In this document: positions 42,558 to 51,566 of the stretch, in pieces
Layout: the number at the start of each line of letters is the position of its first letter
How positions within the stretch are numbered: position 1 is the first letter of the stretch
Source of the DNA: Thermoflexia bacterium
GTDB taxonomy: Bacteria > Chloroflexota > Anaerolineae > B4-G1
Reading direction: 5' to 3'
NCBI GenBank assembly: GCA_011192155.1
Contig: DUEK01000008.1
Location: forward strand, 1 to 64,000
Length of the DNA: 64,000 nt
Program-made: the position numbers and the translations under genes
The notes under the pieces: generated by a model
What the model was told of the DNA's origin: nothing
Databases searched by the model: none
The model's input: only the letters and a program-made list of their open reading frames with translations

Positions 42558-43721
42558 ATGTCAACACAGCGTACTCTTCGATTACTCAGTGCCCTTCTCT
42601 GCTTTTGCCTGGCTTTTGCCGCCGGGTTCGGCGTTCACCAAGTCTGGGGCGAGTTTGAGCAACAAGCGCAATCCAAGCCCCTGGAGCTGTTCTGGGAAGC
42701 GTGGGCGTTGGTGGAAGAATACTTTTATGGCGAGCTGCCATCGCCGCAGGAACGCACTTATGGAGCCATCCACACGGCCTTGACACTGCTCGACGATTCT
42801 TACACGGTTTTCGTCGAGCCTCAACCCCGAGAGTTAGAGCGGGATCGGATGCGGGGGGCCTTTGGCGGCATAGGAGTCGTGCTGTGGCGCAGTTCCGCAG
42901 GCGAGATGATGCTTTCTCCCCACGCCGACTCTCCTGCCGAACGAGCCGGCATTATTGAGGGCGACGTCCTGCTGGCGCTGGACAGCGAAGAGATCACCGA
43001 ACTGACGACGGTGAACGACGTAAGCGTGCATCTCCACGGCGAGGTAGGCACACCTGTGACGCTCACTATCTCCCGCCCCCCCACCCCACTGTTCGAACTC
43101 GTCATCACGCGGGAGGAGATTCAGACGCCCTCTGTCACCTGGCGGCTGCTCGAGCAGCCGCCCAATGTGGGTTACATCGGCATTGGATCTTTTACTGAGC
43201 GGACAGGCGACGAGATCGTGACCGCCATTCAGGAATTGCAGGCGGAAGGCTCCACCAGCCTGGTCATGGACCTGCGCGATAATTACGGGGGGTTGATTGA
43301 TCCAGCTGTCGTTGTTGCCAGCCAGTTTCTCAGCGATGGCGTCGTATTGTACGAGATGACGCGCGGCCCTGAAGAGCGCGTCATCAAAGTGCAGCCAGGG
43401 GGCATCGCCGCCGACATTCCCCTGGTCGTGCTGGTCAACAACGGGACGGCCAGTGCGGCCGAAATCGTCGCTGGCGCGCTACAAGATCACGGCCGCGCTT
43501 CCCTGGTTGGAGAACCTACTTTTGGCAAGGGGGCGGTTCAGCTGATCTATGAAATCTCTGATGGCTCATCTGTACACATCACCTCGGCGATCTGGTTGAC
43601 GCCGACCCGGAATCGAATCGATGGGCGTGGGTTGACGCCCGATATCTATGTTGTGCGTGGCGATGGGCCGCAGGATGAACAGCTTGACCGCGCCATAATA
43701 CATCTGCAATCACAGGACTAG
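42558..43721 (+). CDS. S41 C-terminal processing peptidase (CtpA-like), first copy
   Basis: 387 aa. N-terminal membrane segment (LLSALLCFCLAFAAGFGV), a helical domain, a PDZ domain (about residues 95-175: GGIGVVLW, HADSPAERAGIIEGD) and the S41 core. The catalytic Ser is in NNGTASAAEIVAGALQDHG and the Lys in EPTFGKGAVQ, so the Ser-Lys pair is complete. Such proteases trim or degrade proteins on the outer side of the membrane. The second copy starts 10 bp after this one ends; the two share domain order and motifs and look like a tandem duplication followed by divergence. Confidence 0.9.
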   Translation: MSTQRTLRLLSALLCFCLAFAAGFGVHQVWGEFEQQAQSKPLELFWEAWALVEEYFYGELPSPQERTYGAIHTALTLLDDSYTVFVEPQPRELERDRMRGAFGGIGVVLWRSSAGEMMLSPHADSPAERAGIIEGDVLLALDSEEITELTTVNDVSVHLHGEVGTPVTLTISRPPTPLFELVITREEIQTPSVTWRLLEQPPNVGYIGIGSFTERTGDEIVTAIQELQAEGSTSLVMDLRDNYGGLIDPAVVVASQFLSDGVVLYEMTRGPEERVIKVQPGGIAADIPLVVLVNNGTASAAEIVAGALQDHGRASLVGEPTFGKGAVQLIYEISDGSSVHITSAIWLTPTRNRIDGRGLTPDIYVVRGDGPQDEQLDRAIIHLQSQD

Positions 43722-43731
43722 GAGTTAGTTT

Positions 43732-45042
43732 ATGGATAGCACTCTGCGCAACGTACTAAAGTTCTTGTTTGTGACAACGATCGTCGTGGTATTCTCGGCG
43801 ACTGCGTTCGTCGCCGGATTTGGCACATCTCACTTGTTGAGCAGGAGCGGCGTGGCACCCGCCTGGTTGGCGACTACTCCAACAGCTACTCCGCTGCCGG
43901 TCGAAGGCGACCCAACCAAAGAACCTACCCCCCTACCCTCGCCTACACCCATGTCGCTTCCCACACCAATGAATGAGGACGAGCAAGCCTTTCAAATTTT
44001 CTGGGAGGTGTGGGACCTGGTGCAGCGCAACTTTTACGGTGAACTGCCGGATATGCAACAGGTGACCTACGCTGCCATTCATGGTATGCTAGGCACACTG
44101 GATGATGATTACACTGCTTTCATTGAGCCAGAGGTTGCTACCGTGATGGCCGAAGACGCTACCGGCGCGTTCGAAGGCATTGGCGCGTTTGTGGACCTGG
44201 ACGAAGAAGGTAAGGTAGAGCTTGTGGGCATTTTCGAGGGCGGACCGGCCGAAAAAGCGGGGCTACTCACAGGCGACCGGGTCGTAGAAGTGGACGGTGT
44301 CTCTATCGTTGGAAAAACACTCTACGAAGCCATCAACCTGATCCGTGGCCCGGCCAACAGCGACGTCGTGTTACTCGTCGAGCGCGAGGGGGAGCAAGAG
44401 CCATTTGATGTCATCGTCACCCGCGCCCGCCTGGAAATCCCCATCGTTGAGGTGGAGATGCGCGACGATGGCGTTGGATACATTCATCTATACGAATTCA
44501 GCGCCACGGCTCACGAGCGGATGGAGGATGGATTGGAGGAGCTTTTGGCCCAGAACCCAGTCGGCATCGTTTTTGATCTGCGCAACAATCCGGGCGGCTG
44601 GCTTGATCAGGCTATAAATGTCAGCGATTTGTTTCTCGACGATGGTGTGATCGTCATTGAACGCTGGAATGACGGCCGAGAACAGCGTATCGAAGCCGAC
44701 CCTGGAGATGTGGGGGAAGACGTGCCGTTGGTCGTGCTGGTAAATGGGGGCAGCGCCAGCGCCTCAGAGATCGTCGCTGGCGCGTTGCAGGATCACGAGC
44801 GGGCTATACTGATTGGAGAACTTACCTTTGGCAAAGGATCGGTGCAGCGACCTTTCACACTCAGCGATGACTCTGAGTTACGGGTCACTTCTGCCCTGTG
44901 GTTCACGCCCAACGATCAGGCCATTCACGGCCAGGGAATCTCTCCCGACATTGAAGCGCCGTGGCCTGTTGATGAAGAACTGGAACCGGACCAAGACCCG
45001 CAATTGGAGCGAGCCGTCGAGTATCTTTTGACAGGAGAATGA
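43732..45042 (+). CDS. S41 C-terminal processing peptidase (CtpA-like), second copy
   Basis: 436 aa. Membrane anchor (FVTTIVVVFSATAFVAGFG), then a Thr/Pro-rich linker missing from the first copy, a helical domain (FQIFWEVWDLVQRNFYGELP), PDZ (FEGGPAEKAGLLTGDRV) and the S41 core. The active site is intact: NGGSASASEIVAGALQDH with the Ser and ELTFGKGSVQ with the Lys. It sits 10 bp behind its paralog and its stop overlaps the smpB start by 4 bp, so the three are one operon. Substrates unknown. Confidence 0.92.
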   Translation: MDSTLRNVLKFLFVTTIVVVFSATAFVAGFGTSHLLSRSGVAPAWLATTPTATPLPVEGDPTKEPTPLPSPTPMSLPTPMNEDEQAFQIFWEVWDLVQRNFYGELPDMQQVTYAAIHGMLGTLDDDYTAFIEPEVATVMAEDATGAFEGIGAFVDLDEEGKVELVGIFEGGPAEKAGLLTGDRVVEVDGVSIVGKTLYEAINLIRGPANSDVVLLVEREGEQEPFDVIVTRARLEIPIVEVEMRDDGVGYIHLYEFSATAHERMEDGLEELLAQNPVGIVFDLRNNPGGWLDQAINVSDLFLDDGVIVIERWNDGREQRIEADPGDVGEDVPLVVLVNGGSASASEIVAGALQDHERAILIGELTFGKGSVQRPFTLSDDSELRVTSALWFTPNDQAIHGQGISPDIEAPWPVDEELEPDQDPQLERAVEYLLTGE

Positions 45043-45500
45043 TGCCGGGCACTAAAACCGTTGCCACCAATCGCAAAGCCGCTCACGATTTCCATCTGGA
45101 AAAGCGCTACGAGGCCGGGTTGGTTCTCAAAGGGACAGAGATCAAGTCCATCCGCGCTGGCCAAGTGAGCTTGAAGGAAGGATACGTGCAGCCCCGAGGT
45201 GGGGAATTGTGGTTGATTGATGTACACATCGCGCCTTACGACCCCTCGGGCAGATACGGTCACGAGCCAACGCGCCCGCGCAAGCTGTTGCTCCACCGCC
45301 GGGAGATTGACCGTCTCATTTCCCGCGTCCAGGAGCGCGGATATACCATCGTGCCCCTGCGTATGTACTTGAAGGAAGGCCGCGCCAAGATCGAGATTGC
45401 GCTGGCGCGCGGGAAACGGAAGTACGATAAGCGACAATCTATCGCCAAGCGAACCGCTCAGCGGGATGTTGAGCGGGCTTTGAAGGAGCGATACGCGTAA
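45039..45500 (+). CDS. smpB: SsrA-binding protein SmpB
   Basis: 153 aa OB-fold protein that brings tmRNA to stalled ribosomes. Family motifs: VATNRKAAHDFHLEKRYEAG, LKGTEIKSIRAGQVSLKEGY, HIAPYDPSGRYGHEP, RPRKLLLHRREI, and the basic C-terminal tail (ARGKRKYDKRQSIAKRTAQR) that enters the mRNA channel. Two adjacent ATG codons (45039, 45042) are possible starts. It is translationally coupled to the S41 gene before it and, by TAATG, to the unknown gene after it. No ssrA (tmRNA) gene could be seen in the window. Confidence 0.96.
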   Translation: MMPGTKTVATNRKAAHDFHLEKRYEAGLVLKGTEIKSIRAGQVSLKEGYVQPRGGELWLIDVHIAPYDPSGRYGHEPTRPRKLLLHRREIDRLISRVQERGYTIVPLRMYLKEGRAKIEIALARGKRKYDKRQSIAKRTAQRDVERALKERYA

Positions 45501-46318
45501 TGCAACAGCTGCCCCCTCTTTTGCTGGATACGGAACTGTTTTCCATCAACCAGATCAACAACCTCCCCGACGAACAAAGGCGGCAAGTTTACTGTCGCCT
45601 GGTGCCGCGCCAGGTTCTTCAGCGTCTTGGAATTGACCCTGAAACGCTGGCTGATGGCGAAGGACGGTCTCTCCTTGAGCTAAAATGCTCCCTTGGCACC
45701 TCGTCTGTGGAACTCTCTCTGTACCATGTTTGGGGAGCTGCAGACCCAGCGATGTACTTGCAAATGGCCGATACACCCAACAATCAAATCGAGGTGCTCC
45801 TGTTTATCATCAACGATCCATACTCAGAACGGTTCGGCACCGACCGTCTGCCGGACGGGACGCCGACCTATTTTGGTACGTTGGGACGCAACATTGAGGA
45901 AGAGGTACGAGCAATGAAGGCTGGACTTGCGCCAGGACAGGTGCATTCTGGTTTGGGTCTGACTCGGCGGCTGATTCCCACCCTGGAGCACTTTGTTGCT
46001 GATCTCAATCACAATGCTGTTTACATTCAACCTCTGGCTTATCACAACGCCATTCTCTTTGAGCGCGTTGGGTTTTCCTACATGCTAGGATTGGGTCGGA
46101 TGGAGTGGATTGGCAAAGAATTTGCCCCTGGGGGATTGTTGTTCAAGCGGCTTGATGGAAGCACCCCATTCCGCCGTCCCGGGGCGGATACCAGTGTCCG
46201 TGGCCGAAGTTGGGCCATCCACGACGGCATTCTCGGCGAGCCGTATGCTGGTGTGAAAATGTACAAGCGCGTGGGAGTTCACGCTGGCGTCGTTACCTTT
46301 CCCAATGCTGTGTGGTAG
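45500..46318 (+). CDS. Uncharacterised protein coupled to smpB
   Basis: 272 aa. Its ATG overlaps the smpB stop by one base. No signal peptide or membrane helix. The middle (VELSLYHVWGAADPAMYLQM, then EVLLFIINDPYSERFGTD) is beta-rich. Near the end, YIQPLAYHNAILFERVGFSY resembles the last helix-strand of GNAT acetyltransferases (N..A...E..GF), but the acetyl-CoA P-loop is not evident. The C-terminus has GRSWAIHDGILGEPYAGVKM. Family unknown; the coupling suggests a link to SmpB or to the proteases of the same operon. Followed by about 190 bp before the next gene. Confidence 0.7.
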   Translation: MQQLPPLLLDTELFSINQINNLPDEQRRQVYCRLVPRQVLQRLGIDPETLADGEGRSLLELKCSLGTSSVELSLYHVWGAADPAMYLQMADTPNNQIEVLLFIINDPYSERFGTDRLPDGTPTYFGTLGRNIEEEVRAMKAGLAPGQVHSGLGLTRRLIPTLEHFVADLNHNAVYIQPLAYHNAILFERVGFSYMLGLGRMEWIGKEFAPGGLLFKRLDGSTPFRRPGADTSVRGRSWAIHDGILGEPYAGVKMYKRVGVHAGVVTFPNAVW

Positions 46319-46438
46319 ACAACTGTGTGGTATTTTCGCATAGCCTAGTTTACCTTCCAAAGTAAGGAAGAGCAGCGGCAGTGCGTTTTGCCTTTAATGA
46401 CTATGCGAAAAGTCATCCGTTGGCAGCCGTAAAAGCCC

Positions 46439-46466
46439 TTGACACTTTGAAATCATGCATTATAAT
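46439..46466 (+). promoter_or_regulatory. Strong sigma-70 promoter for the S1-domain gene
   Basis: TTGACA, 16 bp, TATAAT, both hexamers perfect. About 45 bp before the GTG start. Confidence 0.8.
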
Positions 46467-46510
46467 GTTACAAAACATAATGCTCAATCAAGCACGTAAA
46501 GGAGTACCTC

Positions 46511-47209
46511 GTGGAACAAGAAGCACAACCTCAAACTATCACCGATTTGCAGCCCAAGATGCAGTTGCAAGGCACCATCAAAGAGACATACCTGTACGGC
46601 GCGGTGGTAGACATTGGCCTAGAAAAAGATGGGATGGTTCACATTTCCCAACTCGCCCCCAAGCGCGTTAACCGTGTCACGGATGTGGTCAAGCCAGGAG
46701 ACAGCGTGAATGTGTGGGTCGTCAAAGTAGATCAAGATCAGGGCCGCATCGGATTGACGATGATCGAACCGCCCGATGTGACGTGGCGCGAACTAGCAGA
46801 GGGTCAAGTCTATACTGGCACCATAACACGAATAGAGAATTACGGGGTCTTTGTGGACATTGGCGCTGAGCGACCCGGCCTGCTGCACATCCGAGAGATG
46901 GCAGACAGCTACGTTCGTCACCCATCCGACTTGGTCAAAATCGGCGACGAGATTGATGTGCGCATCCTCAAGCTAGATCGCCGCAAGCGACAGGTTGATC
47001 TGGGAAGGCCAGATCCCAACGCCATGCTAGAGGAAATCATGGAAGAAGAGGAAAGCGAACCAACCCAGACGGCAATGGAGATCGCGCTGCAACGCGCTCA
47101 ATCGCAGAAGAAGGGGCGCGGGCAACGTCACAAGAAACGTAGTTCTTTTGACCTATCCGAACGGGAAGATATTCTGGCGCGCACTCTCAAGCAACACTCG
47201 CAGAGCTAG
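46511..47209 (+). CDS. S1 RNA-binding protein with two S1 domains
   Basis: 232 aa. The first S1 domain (about residues 15-85: GTIKETYLYGAVVDIGLEKD, GMVHISQLAPKRVNRVTDVV) and the second (about 95-165: GTITRIENYGVFVDIGAERP, GLLHIREMADSYVRHPSDLV) are complete. A charged tail ends in KKGRGQRHKKRSSFDLSERE. It is much shorter than ribosomal protein S1 and resembles small general-stress or RNA-binding S1 proteins. The start is a GTG at 46511 with AAAGGAG upstream. Its stop codon is the first triplet of the repeat at 47207. Confidence 0.88.
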   Translation: MEQEAQPQTITDLQPKMQLQGTIKETYLYGAVVDIGLEKDGMVHISQLAPKRVNRVTDVVKPGDSVNVWVVKVDQDQGRIGLTMIEPPDVTWRELAEGQVYTGTITRIENYGVFVDIGAERPGLLHIREMADSYVRHPSDLVKIGDEIDVRILKLDRRKRQVDLGRPDPNAMLEEIMEEEESEPTQTAMEIALQRAQSQKKGRGQRHKKRSSFDLSEREDILARTLKQHSQS

Positions 47210-47309
47210 TCTCAGTAGATCCAAAATGTTACGACAACAAGACCTCGGAGGTCTCGGAAAGGCGCTCTCGAGAGACCTCCGAGGTCTGAAATTTGGATCT
47301 ACTGAATCT
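47207..47309. repeat. MITE-like palindromic repeat, copy 3 (short form)
   Basis: Ends TCAGTAGATCCAAA and TTTGGATCTACTGA are exact inverted repeats. The inner about 45 bp of copies 1 and 2 are missing. The left edge supplies the stop of the S1-domain gene and the right edge the stop (47299-47301) of the convergent URO-D gene. Confidence 0.87.
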
Positions 47310-48297
47310 CCGTTACGACCGCCTTGCGCGCTGCGCGGATATTCGACGTGGGCGCAACAATAGGCGTGACGCACCCCGTACCGAGGATAAAACGCCGCCC
47401 GCCAGTCTGCGCAATTGCATCGGCAGCCTGCTCCCGCACTTGCTCTGGATTTCCTCGTACGACCACGTCCCAGCGCTGTAACCCGCCGCATACCGCGCCG
47501 CCAAAACGGCGCTGTCCCTCGGCCAACGACGGGAACGTCTCACGGTCGTGCCAGTTAATCACCTGGACAGGATAGTCTGCCAGGAGGTCGAACATCACGT
47601 CAGTACCGTGCAGGTGTAGCACGTTCAACCATAACCCTCGCGCCGCTTCCAACACCCGCAGGTCGTATGGACGGCCAAAGAGAGCGTACTCCTCCTCGCC
47701 CAACAGATCGTACTGCGCGTGCTGCACGGCGTAAAAGACGCCGGCGACGCCCGCCTCACGCACTGCGGCGATGAACCGGATCGTGCTTGCGGTGATGGTC
47801 TCTAGTCCGGCGCAAACCGCATCGGGATGGCGACGCAGATGTACCAACAACTGCTCTTTGCCCACCAGATTCTTGGCCTGAGACAAGGGGTTAAAGATGG
47901 TCTGGATAAAAGGTGTATCATCGCCCAATTCATCCGCGATCAAACGCAAGCACTGCAATTGCGCGCCCAGAGCGCCCTGAGCGGGGTCGAGAGGCCGGAG
48001 CTTGCGCCAATCATCGGGGTGTAGAACAGGGTAATGAACATACTCGCGAGTGCCCTCCAACTTGTCGCCCATCCAACGATCTCGCGCGCCCCAATCTTGC
48101 ACGCAAAAACTACTGGCTGGCGTGACCTTGACAAAGTCAAAATCGTACCTGCGCTGGAAGGCGACCGTCGCCGCCGCCAGATCGCCGGGGCGATAGTCGT
48201 CTCCCGGAAAGTGTCGCCACAGAGCCACCGGCGGCCGATCCACCGGCTCGCCGTTGATGGCGGCTTGCAGCCGTTCGATTTTCGTCATCTTGGTCAT
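47299..48297 (-). CDS. Uroporphyrinogen decarboxylase-family protein
   Basis: 332 aa TIM-barrel protein of the URO-D family, more like the corrinoid methyltransferase (MtaA/CmuA) branch than HemE. It begins MTKMTKIERLQAAINGEPVD followed by RPPVALWRHF. The HemE N-terminal Arg-rich motif is not kept. Possible metal or ligand residues are in VLHLHGTDVMFD, VINWHDRET and the closing GTGCVTPIVAPTSNIRAA. No methyltransferase partner is adjacent, so the substrate is open. The ATG at 48297 has GGGAGGAAGTA upstream. Its stop codon lies in the repeat at 47207-47309. Confidence 0.82.
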   Translation of the reverse strand: MTKMTKIERLQAAINGEPVDRPPVALWRHFPGDDYRPGDLAAATVAFQRRYDFDFVKVTPASSFCVQDWGARDRWMGDKLEGTREYVHYPVLHPDDWRKLRPLDPAQGALGAQLQCLRLIADELGDDTPFIQTIFNPLSQAKNLVGKEQLLVHLRRHPDAVCAGLETITASTIRFIAAVREAGVAGVFYAVQHAQYDLLGEEEYALFGRPYDLRVLEAARGLWLNVLHLHGTDVMFDLLADYPVQVINWHDRETFPSLAEGQRRFGGAVCGGLQRWDVVVRGNPEQVREQAADAIAQTGGRRFILGTGCVTPIVAPTSNIRAARKAVVTEIQ

Positions 48298-48339
48298 TAC
48301 TTCCTCCCATAAGAACACGGATCCCAGAATGTCGACGGA

Positions 48340-50616
48340 TCACGGAACCACTTCGATTGAACCAATCACGATGCTATCACCGGCTGTCTGCCCACTTTCA
48401 TCATACCGTTGCAAGCGATAGCCGCCGGCCGCCGAGTAAAGCCCCACGTTGAGCGCGTACTCCCCCGGCGGCGTCTCCGGCAGAACGTAAATCTCGTACT
48501 CGTCCCACACATACTTGTCGAGCGGCCAGCGCGTCGTCGGCAGGTCGCCTGGGTTGAGATGATCCTCCTGCCCCCATAGAACGTGCAACGGTTGGGCCAG
48601 GTGGACAAAAGATTGATAGTTCACGCTCAATGGTGCCAGCGCGCGCCAATAGAGCACGACGGAGAACTCCTCTCCGGCGCGAACGCGCTGCCGGGGCAAG
48701 TCGTAACCCAAGAGCTCAACCTGATCGGCAAAGTTGGCCCGCAACTCGTGCTGAGCGGCCCATGCCTGCCCCGGCGGTGAGGTGTAGCGCAGCCAATCGT
48801 CGCGGGAGTCAATCACACCGCTTTTTAGAGTTATGAAAAGCAAAAGCGTCCCGCCCAGCCAAAAGAAAGTGTGAAGAAGCCAGGTTTTTGTCAAAAACCT
48901 GGCTTCTTGAACGCGAGAAACGTCCATTAGTACCAGTGCAATGACCAACACCACCAGGCCGGCCGCCGAGATGATCCATCCGGCGGTGCGAGGCGGGGTG
49001 CTCTCAAACTGCACCACTACCTCGTGCTCACCCTCGGGCACCATTAGAGTAATGAATCCTTCTGGATCGCCGATCTTGATCTTGACCTCCTCACCATCCA
49101 CGTAGGCCCGCCAGCCGGGAAAGTAGAAGGTGAACAGGCGCAAGATAAATTCCTGGGGCATATAAACGGCAAAACGGTCATGGAGCGGGCCGTGCTCGAC
49201 GATCTCGACTCTGGCACCAGCGGGCAGGGAGGCGCGATTGACTCTATCAACCGGGCCGGGTCGCGTGTAGGATTCGATCAGGCTTGCCTCGGGATGCACC
49301 ATAACGCGCGCCGCTTCCACCGGCATAAAGTCCGCCGTCGAGGTCGTGCCAAGCGCCAGGCTGCGCTGTTCCCATTCGATAATATCGTGAGGCGCGGTGG
49401 GGCCAAAATCGGGCTGCCACATCGGAGGGTAAAGCACCGGCAGCGATAGTAGCAAAATCGCCGCCAGACCGGTCGCCAGCGCTGGATTGCGCCATCGTCC
49501 CTGAGGCAAAAGAGTCACGCCGGCGGCGGCGCACAGCGACAGCATTAAATTGACCGGCCCCAGCAGTCGCCACGGGAACTGGAGGTATTCCATCAGCGGG
49601 ACGCGCTCCCAAACAGACGTCGAGGCCGGCAACATCAAAAAGAGCAACCCTAATCCAGCCAGAGCGAAATAAGATAAAATTCGACGGTTGGGCGTCGCGG
49701 GGCGCAGGAGCGCGCCCAACACGGGAAGCGCCAGCAACCATTGAGCTAATCCCAGGTTGAACCGGTAGCGCGGGGCAGTCGCGCCCATATCGAGAATACG
49801 TGACGGGGCCAGCAACTCGCTCAGCGCTAGGAAATGCTCGCGGAAATCAAAGTGGCCCGGGCCAACGACGTCCAACCGCACCGCGCCCCGCTCCAATATC
49901 GCCGGCAGCCAGAAGAAAGCGACGCTGGCGGCAACCAGAGCGAACACCAGCGCGCCCCACCCCGCCCGGCTGCGCCCAACACCGAACAGCGTCTCCCACG
50001 TCCAATAGGCTAACAACAGAGTGACAGAGACCAGGGCGAGTAGGTTGTGGCTGAGGAGAAGAGCCGCCAGCGATAACACGCTCCCCAATAGCGCCCATCT
50101 TCCCCCCACCCCGCTCATCAGGCAGCGGAAAGCATAAAAGACCATTGGAAGCAAGCAAATGGCAAAGTGCTCCGCCAGAACGCCGCGAGCGTGGGGGTCA
50201 ATAAAAACAACATAGGGGGCAAAGGTGTAAGAAGCAGCCGCTAACACGCCCGCCGCCGGGCCGAACAACTCACGGCCCAGCAAGTACGTCCCCAACGAAG
50301 CGATAAAGAACCCCAGAACGAACACTGCCTTCACTCCGCCTACAATGTCCACGCCAGGCAGCAAGTCGAACAGATTGGCCAGGTAGTAAGTCAGGGGAGT
50401 GTAATAGTTAAAAATTGGGTAGCCGTAGCCATAGTAGAAATCGGGGGCCCAGCGAGGGTAGAAAAATCCGCCTCGGATGGTGTGGCCCAATTCAGCCGCC
50501 CGATAGACGTGCAGTTCGGCATCCGTCTGGTGTGGGAGGCCGGGCCGGGTGAGGAAAGGGGCAGCCGCAACGAGGGCCAATACCAAAACCAAAAGGATGA
50601 ATCGTGAATTGGACAT
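48340..50616 (-). CDS. Multi-membrane protein, YfhO/GT-C-like
   Basis: 758 aa. About a dozen membrane helices; the first loop holds TRPGLPHQTDAELHVYRAAE and the motif FYYGYGYPIFNYYTPLTYYL, typical of large bacterial membrane proteins often labelled 6-pyruvoyl-tetrahydropterin synthase-related, and of GT-C-like proteins. After the helices comes an outer domain (FILRLFTFYFPGWRAYVDGE, EGEHEVVVQF) as in YfhO, then two more helices and a C-terminal beta domain. Near residue 595 an in-frame palindrome of the AGAAGCCAGG type encodes QEARFLTKTWLL. A role in moving or adding sugars at the surface is likely. The ATG at 50616 was preferred; ribosome site weak. Confidence 0.72.
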   Translation of the reverse strand: MSNSRFILLVLVLALVAAAPFLTRPGLPHQTDAELHVYRAAELGHTIRGGFFYPRWAPDFYYGYGYPIFNYYTPLTYYLANLFDLLPGVDIVGGVKAVFVLGFFIASLGTYLLGRELFGPAAGVLAAASYTFAPYVVFIDPHARGVLAEHFAICLLPMVFYAFRCLMSGVGGRWALLGSVLSLAALLLSHNLLALVSVTLLLAYWTWETLFGVGRSRAGWGALVFALVAASVAFFWLPAILERGAVRLDVVGPGHFDFREHFLALSELLAPSRILDMGATAPRYRFNLGLAQWLLALPVLGALLRPATPNRRILSYFALAGLGLLFLMLPASTSVWERVPLMEYLQFPWRLLGPVNLMLSLCAAAGVTLLPQGRWRNPALATGLAAILLLSLPVLYPPMWQPDFGPTAPHDIIEWEQRSLALGTTSTADFMPVEAARVMVHPEASLIESYTRPGPVDRVNRASLPAGARVEIVEHGPLHDRFAVYMPQEFILRLFTFYFPGWRAYVDGEEVKIKIGDPEGFITLMVPEGEHEVVVQFESTPPRTAGWIISAAGLVVLVIALVLMDVSRVQEARFLTKTWLLHTFFWLGGTLLLFITLKSGVIDSRDDWLRYTSPPGQAWAAQHELRANFADQVELLGYDLPRQRVRAGEEFSVVLYWRALAPLSVNYQSFVHLAQPLHVLWGQEDHLNPGDLPTTRWPLDKYVWDEYEIYVLPETPPGEYALNVGLYSAAGGYRLQRYDESGQTAGDSIVIGSIEVVP
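48874..48908. repeat. AGAAGCCAGG palindrome inside a coding region
   Basis: Perfect 16-bp stem AAGAAGCCAGGTTTTT / AAAAACCTGGCTTCTT with a 3-nt loop. It is a variant of the AGAAACCAGG palindrome seen at 6.2, 15.9 and 54.4 kb, but lies in frame within the membrane protein gene. Confidence 0.85.
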
Positions 50617-50691
50617 GGTTCGCAAAGCGTGAAAACGTGAGCCGTGTGATCTGGCGGGGGTCGTCTCACGTTTCACGCATTACGTTCCTTG

Positions 50692-51561
50692 CTAATTTTG
50701 CGCCACGAGATCAGCGATCTGCTCCGGGTGCTCGGCCACCCGCACGCCGACAGCCTCAAAGGCGGCGATCTTTTCCGCAGCGGTGCCGCTGCCGCCCTGG
50801 ATGATGGCCCCGGCGTGCCCCATGCGCTTGCCCGGAGGCGCGGTGCGCCCGGCGATAAAGGCCGTGACCGGCTTGGTCATCCGCTCGGCGACGAATCGCG
50901 CGGCCCGCTCCTCGTCGCTGCCGCCAATCTCGCCAATGAGGACTATTTGCTCGGTCAACGGGTCATTCTCAAACATCTCTAGCACGTCCACGAACGTCGT
51001 GCCAATGATGGGGTCGCCGCCGATACCCACGCAAGTGGTCTGGCCGATATTGCGCGCGGTGAGCGCATAGACCACCTCGTAAGTCAGAGTGCCGGAGCGA
51101 GAGACGAGGCCCACGTTGCCGGGAGCCGCGATGTGGCCGGGCATGATGCCGACCTTGGCCTCGCCGGGCGTGAGCAGTCCGGGACAGTTGGGGCCGATCA
51201 GCCGCGCCCCCTGCTGGTCGAGATAGGCGCGCACGCGGATCATATCTAGCGTGGGGATACCCTCGGCAATGCAGACGATCAACCGGATGCCGGCGCTGGC
51301 CGCCTCCAGGATAGCGTCGGCCGCAAAGCGAGCCGGGACGTAGGTGATGGACGCATTGGCGTCCGTCGCCGCCGCCGCCTCGGCGACGGTATCGAAAACA
51401 GGAACCTTGCCATCACACGCCCACTGGCCGCCCTTGCCGGGCGTGACGCCGGCCACGACCCGCGTGCCGTATTCGATCATCTGCTGGCTATGAAACTCGC
51501 CCTCGCGCCCCGTGATGCCCTGCACGAGCAGCCGGGTGTTCTTGTCAACTAGGATTGCCAT
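50692..51561 (-). CDS. sucD: Succinyl-CoA synthetase alpha subunit
   Basis: 289 aa. The CoA-binding Rossmann domain is at the start ([19 protein letters not shown], then VTPGKGG). The phosphorylated His is in [39 protein letters not shown] is the family signature. With SucC it converts succinyl-CoA and ADP/GDP to succinate and ATP/GTP in the TCA cycle. It starts 5 bp after the sucC stop. Same strand, one operon. Confidence 0.97.
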   Translation of the reverse strand: MAILVDKNTRLLVQGITGREGEFHSQQMIEYGTRVVAGVTPGKGGQWACDGKVPVFDTVAEAAAATDANASITYVPARFAADAILEAASAGIRLIVCIAEGIPTLDMIRVRAYLDQQGARLIGPNCPGLLTPGEAKVGIMPGHIAAPGNVGLVSRSGTLTYEVVYALTARNIGQTTCVGIGGDPIIGTTFVDVLEMFENDPLTEQIVLIGEIGGSDEERAARFVAERMTKPVTAFIAGRTAPPGKRMGHAGAIIQGGSGTAAEKIAAFEAVGVRVAEHPEQIADLVAQN

Positions 51562-51566
51562 CTATC

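Noticed and set aside
45039-46510. A tmRNA (ssrA) gene near smpB
   Set aside because: No tRNA-like ends or tag-coding frame could be found in the flanking sequence.
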